From positions 1-64,000 of the forward strand of contig JAAZLO010000021.1 of NCBI GenBank assembly GCA_012689375.1: a stretch of DNA of 64,000 bases, written 5' to 3'. Of the stretch, positions 51,377-60,083 are shown in pieces. How positions within the stretch are numbered: the first letter of the stretch is position 1; the number at the start of each line of letters is the position of its first letter. Under the pieces are notes generated by a model that was not told the origin of the DNA, did no database searches, and was given only the letters and a program-made list of their open reading frames with translations. A program made the translations under genes and the position numbers. Origin of the DNA: Bacillota bacterium. GTDB lineage: Bacteria; Bacillota; SHA-98; UBA4971.

Positions 51377-52417
51377 ATGATTTTTGATCGGATATTTGCA
51401 CTGTTTTCTAAAGATCTTGCTATTGATCTGGGAACCGCGAATTCCTTAGTTTACATAAAGGGTGCAGGTGTAGTGCTCAGAGAGCCCTCAGTTGTGGCTA
51501 TTCGTAAAGATTCAAGGAGTTTGTTAAAAGCGGGGGCGGAGGCCCACCTGATGGTAGGGAAAACTCCAGGCAATATCAATGTGGTTCGTCCCCTCAAGGA
51601 CGGTGTAATAGCTGACTTTGATATGACCGAGATTATGCTGCGCCATTTTATTGTTAAAGCCCATAATGGAAGGGGATTTGTCAGGCCCAGGGTAATTATA
51701 GGGGTACCGTCAGGTGTAACCGAAGTTGAAAAGAGAGCAGTGGTTGATGCCGCATTGCAGGCAGGGGCGAGGGAAGCGTATGTAATTGAAGAATCTCTTG
51801 CTGCGGCCATAGGTGCAGGTCTGTCCGTATTTATGCCATCAGGCAATATGATTGTTGATATCGGGGGAGGAACAACGGAAATTGCTGTGATTTCTTTAGG
51901 CGGGATAGTAATATCTAGGTCTATTCGCATTGCAGGAGATGAAATGGATGATGCCATAATGCAATATGCAAAAAGAGTACATAACGTCATAATTGGACTT
52001 GCAACTGCCGAAAACGTGAAAAAGACTATAGGTTCCGCATTATGCAGTGATCCGGAAATGTCCATGAAAATCAAGGGGAGGGATATGGTTACAGGCTTGC
52101 CCAAAGCTGTACAAGTATCATCCGGTGAAATCGAGCAAGCCCTTCAGGGGCCCCTTGCTGAAATCATTGAGGGTGTAAAACAGACGTTAGAAAAGACTCC
52201 CCCTGAACTTGCAGCTGATATTATAGATAAAGGTATAATATTGTCAGGGGGCGGATCGCTTATCGAGGGCACTGATTTAATATTACAGGAGATAACCGGA
52301 ATATCTGTAACCCGCGCCGAAGACCCTCTCACCTGTGTTGTGCGTGGTGCAGGCGTAGCCCTGGAGGATTTTAGGAAATATAAACGATTGCTTACCAGTT
52401 CTTCAAGGGTTGGATAA
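51377..52417 (+). CDS. mreB: Rod shape-determining actin homologue MreB
   Basis: Bacterial actin that guides lateral wall synthesis. 346 residues. Motifs: phosphate 1 AIDLGTANSLVYIKG, connect 1, phosphate 2 MIVDIGGGTTEIAVISLGGIV and adenosine IILSGGGSLIEG. The N-terminus MIFDRIFALF is amphipathic and suits membrane binding. I start at ATG 51377; the ORF track's ATG 51350 adds nine residues without a good ribosome site. First of mreB-mreC-mreD-PBP2. Confidence 0.96.
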   Translation: MIFDRIFALFSKDLAIDLGTANSLVYIKGAGVVLREPSVVAIRKDSRSLLKAGAEAHLMVGKTPGNINVVRPLKDGVIADFDMTEIMLRHFIVKAHNGRGFVRPRVIIGVPSGVTEVEKRAVVDAALQAGAREAYVIEESLAAAIGAGLSVFMPSGNMIVDIGGGTTEIAVISLGGIVISRSIRIAGDEMDDAIMQYAKRVHNVIIGLATAENVKKTIGSALCSDPEMSMKIKGRDMVTGLPKAVQVSSGEIEQALQGPLAEIIEGVKQTLEKTPPELAADIIDKGIILSGGGSLIEGTDLILQEITGISVTRAEDPLTCVVRGAGVALEDFRKYKRLLTSSSRVG

Positions 52418-52446
52418 GAAAAGAGTACAGCAGGGGTGACTTGTTT

Positions 52447-53310
52447 GTGCAACATGAATCCGGACGTAGAATCAGTGCAATAATCCTGGCTTTGGCAGTG
52501 CTGGCTTTAATAGCTGTTATTTACATAACTGTAGGTGAGCGGGATCAGTTGACACCGGTTGAATATGTTGTACGTGAAGCTCTAAGGCCTTTGCAAGTAG
52601 GTTTATCTTCTATTACAGGTTGGATCGGCAATATCGGAAGGACCCTTGGAAATCTAAGTACTCTTATACATGAAAACCATGCTTTAATGCGGGAAATTGC
52701 GGAGCTCCGTGCTGAGAATGTGTATCTCGGGGAACAAAGGCTTGAAAACTTAAGGCTTAGGAAACTCCTGGCTTTCCAGGATAAAATAGGTTACAGGACG
52801 CTGGCAGCGGAAGTTATTGCAAGGGGTTCGGGGGGTTGGTTAAATACACTGACAGTAAATAAAGGGGCCTGTGACGGTATTGAAAAGGATATGGCTGTTG
52901 TATCCTGTGAAGGGCTCCTTGGGCGGGTGGTATCAGTGACTGCAAATACCGCCAATGTGCTTTTAATTATAGATCCAAGAAGTGCTGTGGGTGGAGTTGT
53001 GCAGCGCAATCGGTGTTTGGCTCTTGTTGAGGGTGATCCGGGGTCTCCAGGCATGTGTTTGGTAAAATGCCTGACAATGGAACCTGATTTGGAAGTTGGG
53101 GACAGGGTTTTATCTTCAGGGCTGGGGGGGATTTATCCAAAAGGCCTCATAATAGGTGAAATTACTGAGGTTATTCCCGGGGAATATGGGATGGGATCCC
53201 GTGCGCGCCTTGAACCCGGCGCAGATTTTGCACGATTGGAAGAAATACTTATTATATTGGATTCGTCTTCATTGCCTGATGTACCTGAGTTCCGGCGGGA
53301 GGCCCACTGA
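52447..53310 (+). CDS. mreC: Rod shape-determining protein MreC
   Basis: Extracytoplasmic elongasome scaffold linking MreB/MreD with PBP2. 287 residues: one membrane helix (about 8-30), a coiled coil (about 75-110, LIHENHALMREIAELRAENVY), then a beta-rich domain with VIARGSGGWLNTLTVNKGACDGI and GDRVLSSGLGGIYPKGLIIG. GTG 52447 is eight bases after AGGGGTG and is preferred over the track's TTG 52441. mreD follows after two bases. Confidence 0.94.
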   Translation: MQHESGRRISAIILALAVLALIAVIYITVGERDQLTPVEYVVREALRPLQVGLSSITGWIGNIGRTLGNLSTLIHENHALMREIAELRAENVYLGEQRLENLRLRKLLAFQDKIGYRTLAAEVIARGSGGWLNTLTVNKGACDGIEKDMAVVSCEGLLGRVVSVTANTANVLLIIDPRSAVGGVVQRNRCLALVEGDPGSPGMCLVKCLTMEPDLEVGDRVLSSGLGGIYPKGLIIGEITEVIPGEYGMGSRARLEPGADFARLEEILIILDSSSLPDVPEFRREAH

Positions 53311-53312
53311 TA

Positions 53313-53822
53313 ATGAAATATTGGATCTTAGGTGCTATGTCTGTATTAATAGTAGCGGTTGGGACAACTGTTATTCCCCACATCTCCATTAATAGTATAA
53401 GACCTGACATCGTTGGGAGCTTCGTTGTGCTCATGAGTATGCTAAGCGGTAGGCAGGATGGGGTTTTCGTGGCGGTTATAACTGGCTTTTTGGAGGATAT
53501 GGTATCAGGGCAGTACTTAGGCTTATATACTGTTACCCGGTTGATAATAGCGTATATATCAGGAGTTACATACCAAAAAGTATTCCAGGATTGGGTCCTC
53601 GTCCCGATAATCCTTGTATTTGTTATGGGGCTTGCCGGTGGATGTATTCAAGTGTTCTTGTTAGCTTCATTCGGTATGCCTTTCGGATCATTTTGGACAG
53701 TTTTAAGTACAGTGATTTTTCAGGCAATGTATTCTGCCTTATTGTCACCTTTTGTGATGCATGCAATTCACCGTTCAACTATATGGATCCGGCGAACTTC
53801 AGAATCACGTAAATCATTATGA
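53313..53822 (+). CDS. mreD: Rod shape-determining membrane protein MreD
   Basis: 169 residues with five or six membrane helices; binds MreC and PBP2 in the elongasome. The family is poorly conserved, but RPDIVGSFVVLMSMLSGRQDGVFVAVITGFLEDMVSGQ, with its charged GFLEDM, is typical. ATG 53313 is two bases after mreC. Its stop overlaps the ATG of the PBP2 gene (ATGATG), so translation is coupled. Confidence 0.92.
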   Translation: MKYWILGAMSVLIVAVGTTVIPHISINSIRPDIVGSFVVLMSMLSGRQDGVFVAVITGFLEDMVSGQYLGLYTVTRLIIAYISGVTYQKVFQDWVLVPIILVFVMGLAGGCIQVFLLASFGMPFGSFWTVLSTVIFQAMYSALLSPFVMHAIHRSTIWIRRTSESRKSL

Positions 53823-55654
53823 TGCCAAAGGAGAGCATTGTGTCTTTATCTTTTGCGCAAACAAGAATAAGGCGCTTGGGATACCTGGTCTTGGCAGTGC
53901 TTATAATCTTAGCGGCCCGCCTTTGGTATTTGCAGATAATACACGGCAGTGTATATGAAGCATTATCCGAAGGTAACAGAGTCAGGGTTATACCTGTTGC
54001 AGCCCCGCGTGGTAAAGTCCTTGATCGGAACGGTGTCCCCCTTTCTTCGAACAGGCTCGCTTTATGCGTATCTGTAGTTCCCCAGGACATATCCGATAAG
54101 AATAAAACTGTGACATGGCTCAGTGAAGTATTAGGCATGGCACCTGAATCTATAGAAGAAAAGCTTGCTTCCCCCGGACGTCCGTTTGAACCTATAAGGA
54201 TTAAGGCAGATACGGATCCATCAACAGTTATGGTTATAGGTGAGAGGCGAACGGAATTTCCAGGTGTTGTTATTGAGGAGATTCCTGTGAGACATTATGC
54301 CTTCGGTGATTTTGCAAGCCATATATTGGGATACACAAGGGAAATTAATGCGGAGGAATTAAAGGCACGCAAAGGCGAAGGATACAAGCTCGGGGATCTT
54401 ATAGGTAAAGTAGGAATCGAGAGAACCTTTGAAGCGTATTTAAGGGGAACAGATGGTGGGGAGCAGGTGGAAGTCAACAGTCTATCGCAGCCTATCAGAA
54501 TCCTTGGTAGGGTGGCACCTGTGCCCGGCTGTGATGTTGTACTGACTATTGACGGTAATATCCAGGCTGCAGCAGAAAAGGCCCTTGAATCCCGGCTCAG
54601 GATTCTTTCTGGATCTGAAAAAACCAGGAAGGCTCAGGCAGGTGTTGTTATCGTAATTGATCCGCGCTCCGGGGAGATTCTGGCAATGACGAGTAAGCCC
54701 TCGTATGATCCTAATATGTTCGTAGGTGAGCTCTCCCTGAAAGATATGGAATCTCTTACATCCTCACCTAGCCCACAACCTAACAGGGCGATTAGCCATA
54801 CATATGCTCCTGGATCCACTTTTAAGTTTGTTCCTGCTTTGGCTGCTCTTGAACAGGGCGAAGTAAATCTTGATACCAGATTTTTTTGTTCGGGCAGGGA
54901 TTCTGACTCGGGGAAGTTATGCTGGGTTATGGAACAGGGTAGAGGTCATGGCAGGCTTGATATCATAGGGGGGATTAGTGAGTCGTGTAATATAGTCTTT
55001 TATGAACTTGGGAGGCGTGTAGGAATCGATAATCTGGCTTCAACTGCGAGAATGTTCGGTTTCGGACAACCTACAGGGATTACTGTGTCTCCTAAGGATC
55101 AGGCGGGATTAGTGCCAGACAAGGAATGGAAAAAACGAAATTTTAAAGGGTATGATCAAAAATGGTACCCTACAGAGACTCTCGATGTTGCAATCGGGCA
55201 AGGGGCCTTGCTTGTTACACCGTTGCAACTTGCCATTGCATATTCAGCCATTGCCGGGAAGGGTTCCCTGTATCAGCCTATGATAGTCAAGGCTGTAATT
55301 GATTCTGACGGAAACATCGTTGAGGAATATAAACCTGTCATTGTGAACCATTTACCCATATCAAAAACATCATGGGATATTCTGGGCCAGGGATTGGAAA
55401 GAGTTATCTCTCATGGTACCGCGAAGGAGGCCTTTAAAGGGTTTCCCTTAAAGGCGGCGGGAAAAACAGGGACAGCGGAAAATCCCCATGGCCCAAGCCA
55501 CGCATGGTTTGCATGCTATGCACCTGCAGAAAATCCCGAAATAGTGGTTTTGGTAATGATAGAACACGGGATCAGCGGTGCTACGCATGCTGCCCCTATA
55601 GCCAGGCAAGTGCTGGAAGAATACTTCAGAATTTCTTACGAAGGCTCAGAATAG
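53819..55654 (+). CDS. mrdA: Penicillin-binding protein 2 (transpeptidase)
   Basis: Class B PBP, the peptidoglycan transpeptidase of rod elongation. 611 residues: an N-terminal membrane helix (about 20-40), a dimerisation/pedestal domain (AAPRGKVLDRNGVPLSSNRLA) and the transpeptidase domain with catalytic APGSTFK (Ser333, Lys336), SxN motif SESCN and KTG at 549-551 (AGKTGTAE). Pairs with the SEDS polymerase RodA encoded at 57.6 kb. It overlaps mreD by four bases and has no separate ribosome site. Confidence 0.95.
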   Translation: MMPKESIVSLSFAQTRIRRLGYLVLAVLIILAARLWYLQIIHGSVYEALSEGNRVRVIPVAAPRGKVLDRNGVPLSSNRLALCVSVVPQDISDKNKTVTWLSEVLGMAPESIEEKLASPGRPFEPIRIKADTDPSTVMVIGERRTEFPGVVIEEIPVRHYAFGDFASHILGYTREINAEELKARKGEGYKLGDLIGKVGIERTFEAYLRGTDGGEQVEVNSLSQPIRILGRVAPVPGCDVVLTIDGNIQAAAEKALESRLRILSGSEKTRKAQAGVVIVIDPRSGEILAMTSKPSYDPNMFVGELSLKDMESLTSSPSPQPNRAISHTYAPGSTFKFVPALAALEQGEVNLDTRFFCSGRDSDSGKLCWVMEQGRGHGRLDIIGGISESCNIVFYELGRRVGIDNLASTARMFGFGQPTGITVSPKDQAGLVPDKEWKKRNFKGYDQKWYPTETLDVAIGQGALLVTPLQLAIAYSAIAGKGSLYQPMIVKAVIDSDGNIVEEYKPVIVNHLPISKTSWDILGQGLERVISHGTAKEAFKGFPLKAAGKTGTAENPHGPSHAWFACYAPAENPEIVVLVMIEHGISGATHAAPIARQVLEEYFRISYEGSE

Positions 55655-55739
55655 GCAGGACTTTCTGTATTCCCCGGTGAATTTATGACTGGGCAAAGGA
55701 TATGAATTCTGTTGCCCTTGGAGGCGTGTTTATCCTGTT

Positions 55740-56474
55740 ATGAAAACAGAGGATGTTATTTTTAAGGGAACAGGACATGGAATTTGGATAATTCTCCCCT
55801 ATGATGAAGATTTCGTGAGGCTTAAGAACAAGCTTGTCGCGAAACTGGAGGGTACCAACGGGTTCTTTGCCGGGGCTACCCGTGGGATTCTTGATATAGG
55901 CGAACTTAACCTTGAAGAAGATGATATCAGGGAGTTAGTTGGTATAATTGAATCCTTCGGGATTTCCGTTTCCAGAGTTGCAGGGGGCATAGAAGATAGC
56001 TTTCCTGCTATCGCAGGAGAGCGGGGAAGAAAAGGAATCTTCAGGGAAGTCGGCGGAAAACTTAGCGGCCGTAGGGGCCCGATCAGAAAGAAACGGCAAC
56101 CTTCCATTCCCAAAGGCGAGGCTATGCTGGTAGGAAGAACCCTACGTTCAGGTCAACGTATTACCGGTCCTGAAAATGTGGTATTGCTGGGAGATATCAA
56201 TCCCGGTGCTGAGGTGGTGGCCGGGGGTAATATTATCGTTGTAGGATCCTTGCGTGGGGTTGCCCATGCAGGGGTGCCTAATAATTTAAATGCAGTGGTG
56301 GTGGCTTTAAAATTTATGCCTACCCAGCTGAGAATTGCGGATCTCATAGCCCGTCCGCCTGATGATGAACATAAAGTACCGGGAAGTCCTGAAGTGGCCA
56401 GGGTTAAAAACGGGCGTATTGTGATTGAAGCCTATTCCGGGTGGAAACCTGAACTGGAGGAGGAACCTACATGA
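55740..56474 (+). CDS. minC: Septum site-determining protein MinC
   Basis: Inhibitor of FtsZ assembly away from midcell. 244 residues: N-terminal domain (about 1-95), a basic linker, and a C-terminal beta-helical domain that binds MinD (GRTLRSGQRITGPENVVLLGDINPGAEVVAGGNIIVVGSLRG, quoted in part by its opening GRTLRSGQRI). The start ATG 55740 is about 15 bases after GGAGGCG. It overlaps minD by four bases (ATGA). Confidence 0.94.
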   Translation: MKTEDVIFKGTGHGIWIILPYDEDFVRLKNKLVAKLEGTNGFFAGATRGILDIGELNLEEDDIRELVGIIESFGISVSRVAGGIEDSFPAIAGERGRKGIFREVGGKLSGRRGPIRKKRQPSIPKGEAMLVGRTLRSGQRITGPENVVLLGDINPGAEVVAGGNIIVVGSLRGVAHAGVPNNLNAVVVALKFMPTQLRIADLIARPPDDEHKVPGSPEVARVKNGRIVIEAYSGWKPELEEEPT

Positions 56475-57268
56475 GTGGAAAGGTGATGGTAGTCACCTCA
56501 GGTAAGGGTGGTGTCGGTAAGACGACAGCAGCAGCGAATATCGGTTGTGCCCTTGCTGTCCGTGGCAAAAAAGTAGCTTTGGTTGATGCAGACATTGGAC
56601 TACGAAACCTCGATATAGTGCTTGGCCTGGAAAACAGGATAGTATTTGATATTATCCATGCAATGGAAGGCAGATGCAGACTTAGGCAGGCACTTATAAG
56701 GGATAAAAGGGTACAGACGCTGTTTCTTCTTCCTGCGGCTCAATCTAAGGACAAGGACGCTATTCAGCCTGAACAGATGAAGGGGCTTACAAGCGAACTT
56801 GCGGATGACTTTGATTATGTGATATTAGATTGCCCTGCAGGCATAGAGAGGGGATTCAAAAATGCTATAGCAGGTGCAGGCACTGCATTGATAATAACAA
56901 CACCTGAAGTATCGGCAGTGAGGGATGCAGATCGAATTGTCGGGCTTTTAGAGGCTGAAGGTATTGAAAAGCCGAAGCTTGTAATTAACAGGCTGCGTCC
57001 GGATATGGTGAAACGCGGTGATATGTTGGACATTGAAGATGTCATAGATATTCTAGCCATAGATCTCGTAGGTGTCGTGCCTGATGATGAGGCTGTTATT
57101 ACATCTACAAACAGGGGTGAACCTGTTGTTTTAAACGGGGCATCTCGGGCGGGCGAAGCATTTCGGAGAATCGCGGCTCGTATTGAGGGTGAAGATGTGC
57201 CATTCTTATCAATGGAAATTCCGAGTTTCTGGGTAAGAATTAAACGGTTCCTAGGTGCAGGTAAATGA
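56471..57268 (+). CDS. minD: Septum site-determining ATPase MinD
   Basis: Membrane-associated ATPase that recruits MinC. 265 residues: deviant Walker A SGKGGVGKTT (about 10-19), VDADIGLRNLDIVLG, YVILDCPAGIERGF and a C-terminal amphipathic helix (SFWVRIKRFLGAGK) that is the membrane-targeting sequence. In Bacillus MinD works with DivIVA; here minE follows, so oscillation of the E. coli type is possible. Confidence 0.96.
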   Translation: MSGKVMVVTSGKGGVGKTTAAANIGCALAVRGKKVALVDADIGLRNLDIVLGLENRIVFDIIHAMEGRCRLRQALIRDKRVQTLFLLPAAQSKDKDAIQPEQMKGLTSELADDFDYVILDCPAGIERGFKNAIAGAGTALIITTPEVSAVRDADRIVGLLEAEGIEKPKLVINRLRPDMVKRGDMLDIEDVIDILAIDLVGVVPDDEAVITSTNRGEPVVLNGASRAGEAFRRIAARIEGEDVPFLSMEIPSFWVRIKRFLGAGK

Positions 57269-57286
57269 TTTTAGGAGGCTCATTCG

Positions 57287-57586
57287 GTGTTTGAATTTAT
57301 GTCTTGGATCCTGGGCGGGAGAGGCAGGAAGAAGAGTAAAGACCTGGCTAAGGAGCGTTTGAAGCTCGTATTGGCACATGACAGAGTTGAAATTTCACCC
57401 CAGGCATTTGAGAAGCTGAGACGGGATCTAGCAAGTGCATGTGCCAAATATGTGGACATAGATGAAACAGGTATGGATATCCGGTTCGATTCAAGGGACC
57501 GGGCACTTGCTCTTGTTGCCAGCGTGCCGGTAATCGGGATGAAAAGAGGCCCTTATGCCTCAAAACGTAGAGGCAATATGAATTGA
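57287..57586 (+). CDS. minE: Cell division topological specificity factor MinE
   Basis: 99 residues. It opens FEFMSWILG, an N-terminal membrane-binding stretch, followed by the MinD-contact region KERLKLVLAHDRVEISPQ and a C-terminal dimer domain. MinE stimulates MinD ATPase and drives pole-to-pole oscillation. It is found in many Clostridia and absent from Bacillus subtilis. The start GTG 57287 has AGGAGG upstream. The stop overlaps the rodA start (TTGA). Confidence 0.93.
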   Translation: MFEFMSWILGGRGRKKSKDLAKERLKLVLAHDRVEISPQAFEKLRRDLASACAKYVDIDETGMDIRFDSRDRALALVASVPVIGMKRGPYASKRRGNMN

Positions 57587-58698
57587 GTCTTGATCGGCGC
57601 CTTCTTAAAAAATTAGATTTCACGCTTATCACTGCTGTGCTGGTCATGTGTGGGATCGGGCTTGTTTTTGTGTACAGCGCAACACATAGGGGGGTCGGTT
57701 ATGGACAACCGGAAGACCCCTTTGCTTATTCTAAACGGCAGCTTACAATAGTTTTTGCCGGGCTTGCTTGCATTGCAGTAATTCTTACGCTTGATTATAA
57801 TCTAATTAGACGGGTCCATTTTTTCCTTTACTGGGGAAATATCGCAATCCTTATTTTAGTGCTTATTGTCGGACGGCGTATCTCAGGTGCTGAAAGATGG
57901 TTGAAGATAGGAGCTGTCGCTGTCCAGCCTTCTGAGTTTTCAAAGGTTATTATTATCCTGACTTTATCGAATTTTATTGCAGATGCAAATATCAATTCCG
58001 GACGTGATTTAATAATCGCTTTTCTTCATGTAATCTTACCTATGGGACTTGTTCTTCTGCAAAACGATCTTGGGACTGCTATGGTTTTTGCAGGTATCAC
58101 AATATCTATGTTATTTGTAGCCGGCATAAGGGCTAAGAATTTACTAACCATTGCCGCTGTCGGTGCTTTGGCTTCCCCGGCGGTGTTTTTTTTGGGTCTT
58201 AAAGGCTATCAACGTGCCCGCATATTGACTTTTCTCAACCCCTATACGGATCCTACCGGTACAGGCTATAATGTAATTCAATCTACGATTGCCATTGGTT
58301 CCGGGGGGTTTTTCGGTAAAGGGCTCTTCCGAAGTACCCAGGTAAGGCTGAATTTTCTTCCGGCTCATCATACAGATTTCATTTTCTCAGTTATCGGTGA
58401 AGAATTGGGGTTTTTAGGGGGTGTTGCGATCCTGGTCTTATATGCAATAATACTCTGGAGATGTTTTCAGGCGGCTTCAACTGCCAAAGATTCCTTTGGT
58501 CAATTGGTAGCGGCGGGAATTACTTCAATGATTTTTATTCATATTCTCATTAATATCGGTATGACAATGGGTTTGATGCCTGTGACAGGTATTCCCCTTC
58601 CCTTTTTAAGCTACGGCGGCAGCTCTCTTATGGCAAACCTTATTGCCATAGGTTTTGTTCTTAATATCAACATGCGATGCCGGAAGATCCTTTTTTAG
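57583..58698 (+). CDS. rodA: SEDS peptidoglycan polymerase RodA
   Basis: Glycan-strand polymerase of rod growth, of the SEDS family with FtsW and SpoVE. 371 residues, about ten membrane helices. Family sites are RRISGAERWLKIGAVAVQPSEFSK (opening quoted to 20: RRISGAERWLKIGAVAVQPS), LLQNDLGTAMVF and IPLPFLSYGGSSLMANL. Linkage to mreBCD, PBP2 and min genes favours RodA over FtsW or SpoVE. TTG 57583 overlaps the minE stop. Confidence 0.93.
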   Translation: MSLDRRLLKKLDFTLITAVLVMCGIGLVFVYSATHRGVGYGQPEDPFAYSKRQLTIVFAGLACIAVILTLDYNLIRRVHFFLYWGNIAILILVLIVGRRISGAERWLKIGAVAVQPSEFSKVIIILTLSNFIADANINSGRDLIIAFLHVILPMGLVLLQNDLGTAMVFAGITISMLFVAGIRAKNLLTIAAVGALASPAVFFLGLKGYQRARILTFLNPYTDPTGTGYNVIQSTIAIGSGGFFGKGLFRSTQVRLNFLPAHHTDFIFSVIGEELGFLGGVAILVLYAIILWRCFQAASTAKDSFGQLVAAGITSMIFIHILINIGMTMGLMPVTGIPLPFLSYGGSSLMANLIAIGFVLNINMRCRKILF

Positions 58699-58851
58699 AT
58701 CTCAGTGGTTTGGGCGTTTTCTACAGATGCCTCCTTCCAATTTATTTATTGACCCTCTTATTGGACAGATAAGGTGCATAGCAAATCCGGGGAATCAATA
58801 TATTTATGATAATAGATTAAACATGCTTATCTTTTAAGAGGGGGAACTATT

Positions 58852-59085
58852 GTGTGGTCAAGGTTTCTTCAGAGAGCAATCATAGCGCTGGTAATTTATT
58901 GTTGTATTGTCGGGGTATTGTATTGGAGCCCCGGTATTACACAAAGGATTGAACCTTATTTGTGTGAAGTGCTCACGAAGGATACGGATTTCCAAAGGGT
59001 TAAGGCTGTTATTTCAGATTTTCTTCTACATCCTGCCCCCCTATCCCAATCCGGTTATACAGAATACTTTAAATTCAAAGACTAG
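58852..59085 (+). CDS. Short single-helix membrane protein, candidate truncated SpoIVFA
   Basis: 77 residues: a membrane helix (about 8-26) followed by about 50 extracytoplasmic residues. It starts at GTG 58852 after AGGGGG. It occupies the place of spoIVFA, immediately before spoIVFB (3-base gap). By eye, the stretch after the helix (SPGITQRIEPYL, then T-x2-F and DFLLHPAPL) resembles the juxtamembrane part of Bacillus SpoIVFA, and the protein stops before any M23/LytM-like domain. It may be a minimal SpoIVFA that anchors or inhibits SpoIVFB. Without a search this remains tentative. The 153-base gap before it has no clear promoter. Confidence 0.6.
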   Translation: MWSRFLQRAIIALVIYCCIVGVLYWSPGITQRIEPYLCEVLTKDTDFQRVKAVISDFLLHPAPLSQSGYTEYFKFKD

Positions 59086-59088
59086 ATC

Positions 59089-59961
59089 GTGAGAATTCTC
59101 CGTATATGCGGGGTAGATATCCATATTAATCCCTTCTTTATTCTCGTGTTGCTTATGTATGCTTCAGTAGGCCTCCTCCTGGAAACACTTTTTGCCTTTT
59201 GGGTGGTAGCCCTTCATGAACTTGCTCATATTATTGTTGCGGCGGGTATGGGGTTCAAGGTAGTGAAGCTTGAATTATTGCCTTTCGGTGGTGTTGTTCA
59301 ATTTGACGAGCCCTTTTTTAGGACCCGCCGTGCAGAAATAATCATAGCCTTGGCAGGTCCGGTTCATAATTTCATTTTCGCAGGTTTGTCCTTCTATCTT
59401 TTACATAAAGGTATTATCCCTGTAAGTTTCGGTAAATTCATATTTGAAATTAATCTTGCGATGGGTTTATTTAATCTTCTTCCTGCAATTCCCCTTGATG
59501 GCGGCCGTGTATTTAGGGCTATTCTCAGTGAAAGTATCGGCATTGTGCGGGCCACTGAAATTGCGGTGAATTTAGGACGGATATTAGGGTTGGTGATTCT
59601 CGTAAGTGGTGTTTTTTTTGTTATTACAGGTAAGGGTAACATCCTTCTTCCATCTTTAGGGGGATTTCTCATATTTGCAGCAACGCGTGAGCCTGAAAAG
59701 GCACTATATTTGCACATGAGGGATAGTCTTCGGAAAAAGGAAAGATTGATAGACAGGGGATTATCACATGCAAATATTATTATTTCATATAAGGAGACTG
59801 CCATGGTAAAAATCGCAAGAAAATTTAGGCCCGGGAAGATCAGCATCGTAGCAGTTGTTGATGATAAATTAGATATAATCGGATTTATTACAGAAACTAG
59901 TGTGTTGGAAGGGATGAGCAGGTACGGACCGGGCAGCCCTGTTTACCGTGTAGTTATGTGA
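59089..59961 (+). CDS. spoIVFB: SpoIVFB-type site-2 intramembrane metalloprotease
   Basis: Membrane zinc protease that in Bacillus cleaves pro-sigma-K in the mother cell. 290 residues: the zinc motif HELAH (43-47) in a membrane helix, NLLPAIPLDGGR with Asn129 and Asp137, and a C-terminal CBS-like domain (about 225-290) that senses ATP in the Bacillus protein. Start GTG 59089 has only a poor ribosome site and probably depends on coupling to the small gene before it. The min-to-spoIVF gene order is as in Bacillus. Confidence 0.92.
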   Translation: MRILRICGVDIHINPFFILVLLMYASVGLLLETLFAFWVVALHELAHIIVAAGMGFKVVKLELLPFGGVVQFDEPFFRTRRAEIIIALAGPVHNFIFAGLSFYLLHKGIIPVSFGKFIFEINLAMGLFNLLPAIPLDGGRVFRAILSESIGIVRATEIAVNLGRILGLVILVSGVFFVITGKGNILLPSLGGFLIFAATREPEKALYLHMRDSLRKKERLIDRGLSHANIIISYKETAMVKIARKFRPGKISIVAVVDDKLDIIGFITETSVLEGMSRYGPGSPVYRVVM

Positions 59962-60083
59962 AATATTGCAGTATCATGGCGTAGGCGTGGGAAGTTTGAT
60001 AGAATAATGAATGAACCCTATAATGGCTGGGAATACCGGGGCGGGAAGGGATATAAGGGGTTTAAAAGAAGGTATCGTTAAAA

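Noticed and set aside
51451-52104. 217-aa minus-strand ORF in mreB
   Set aside because: Antisense to conserved MreB phosphate motifs.
58655-58837. 60-aa ORF between rodA and the mini-SpoIVFA candidate
   Set aside because: Starts within rodA in another frame, with no ribosome site.
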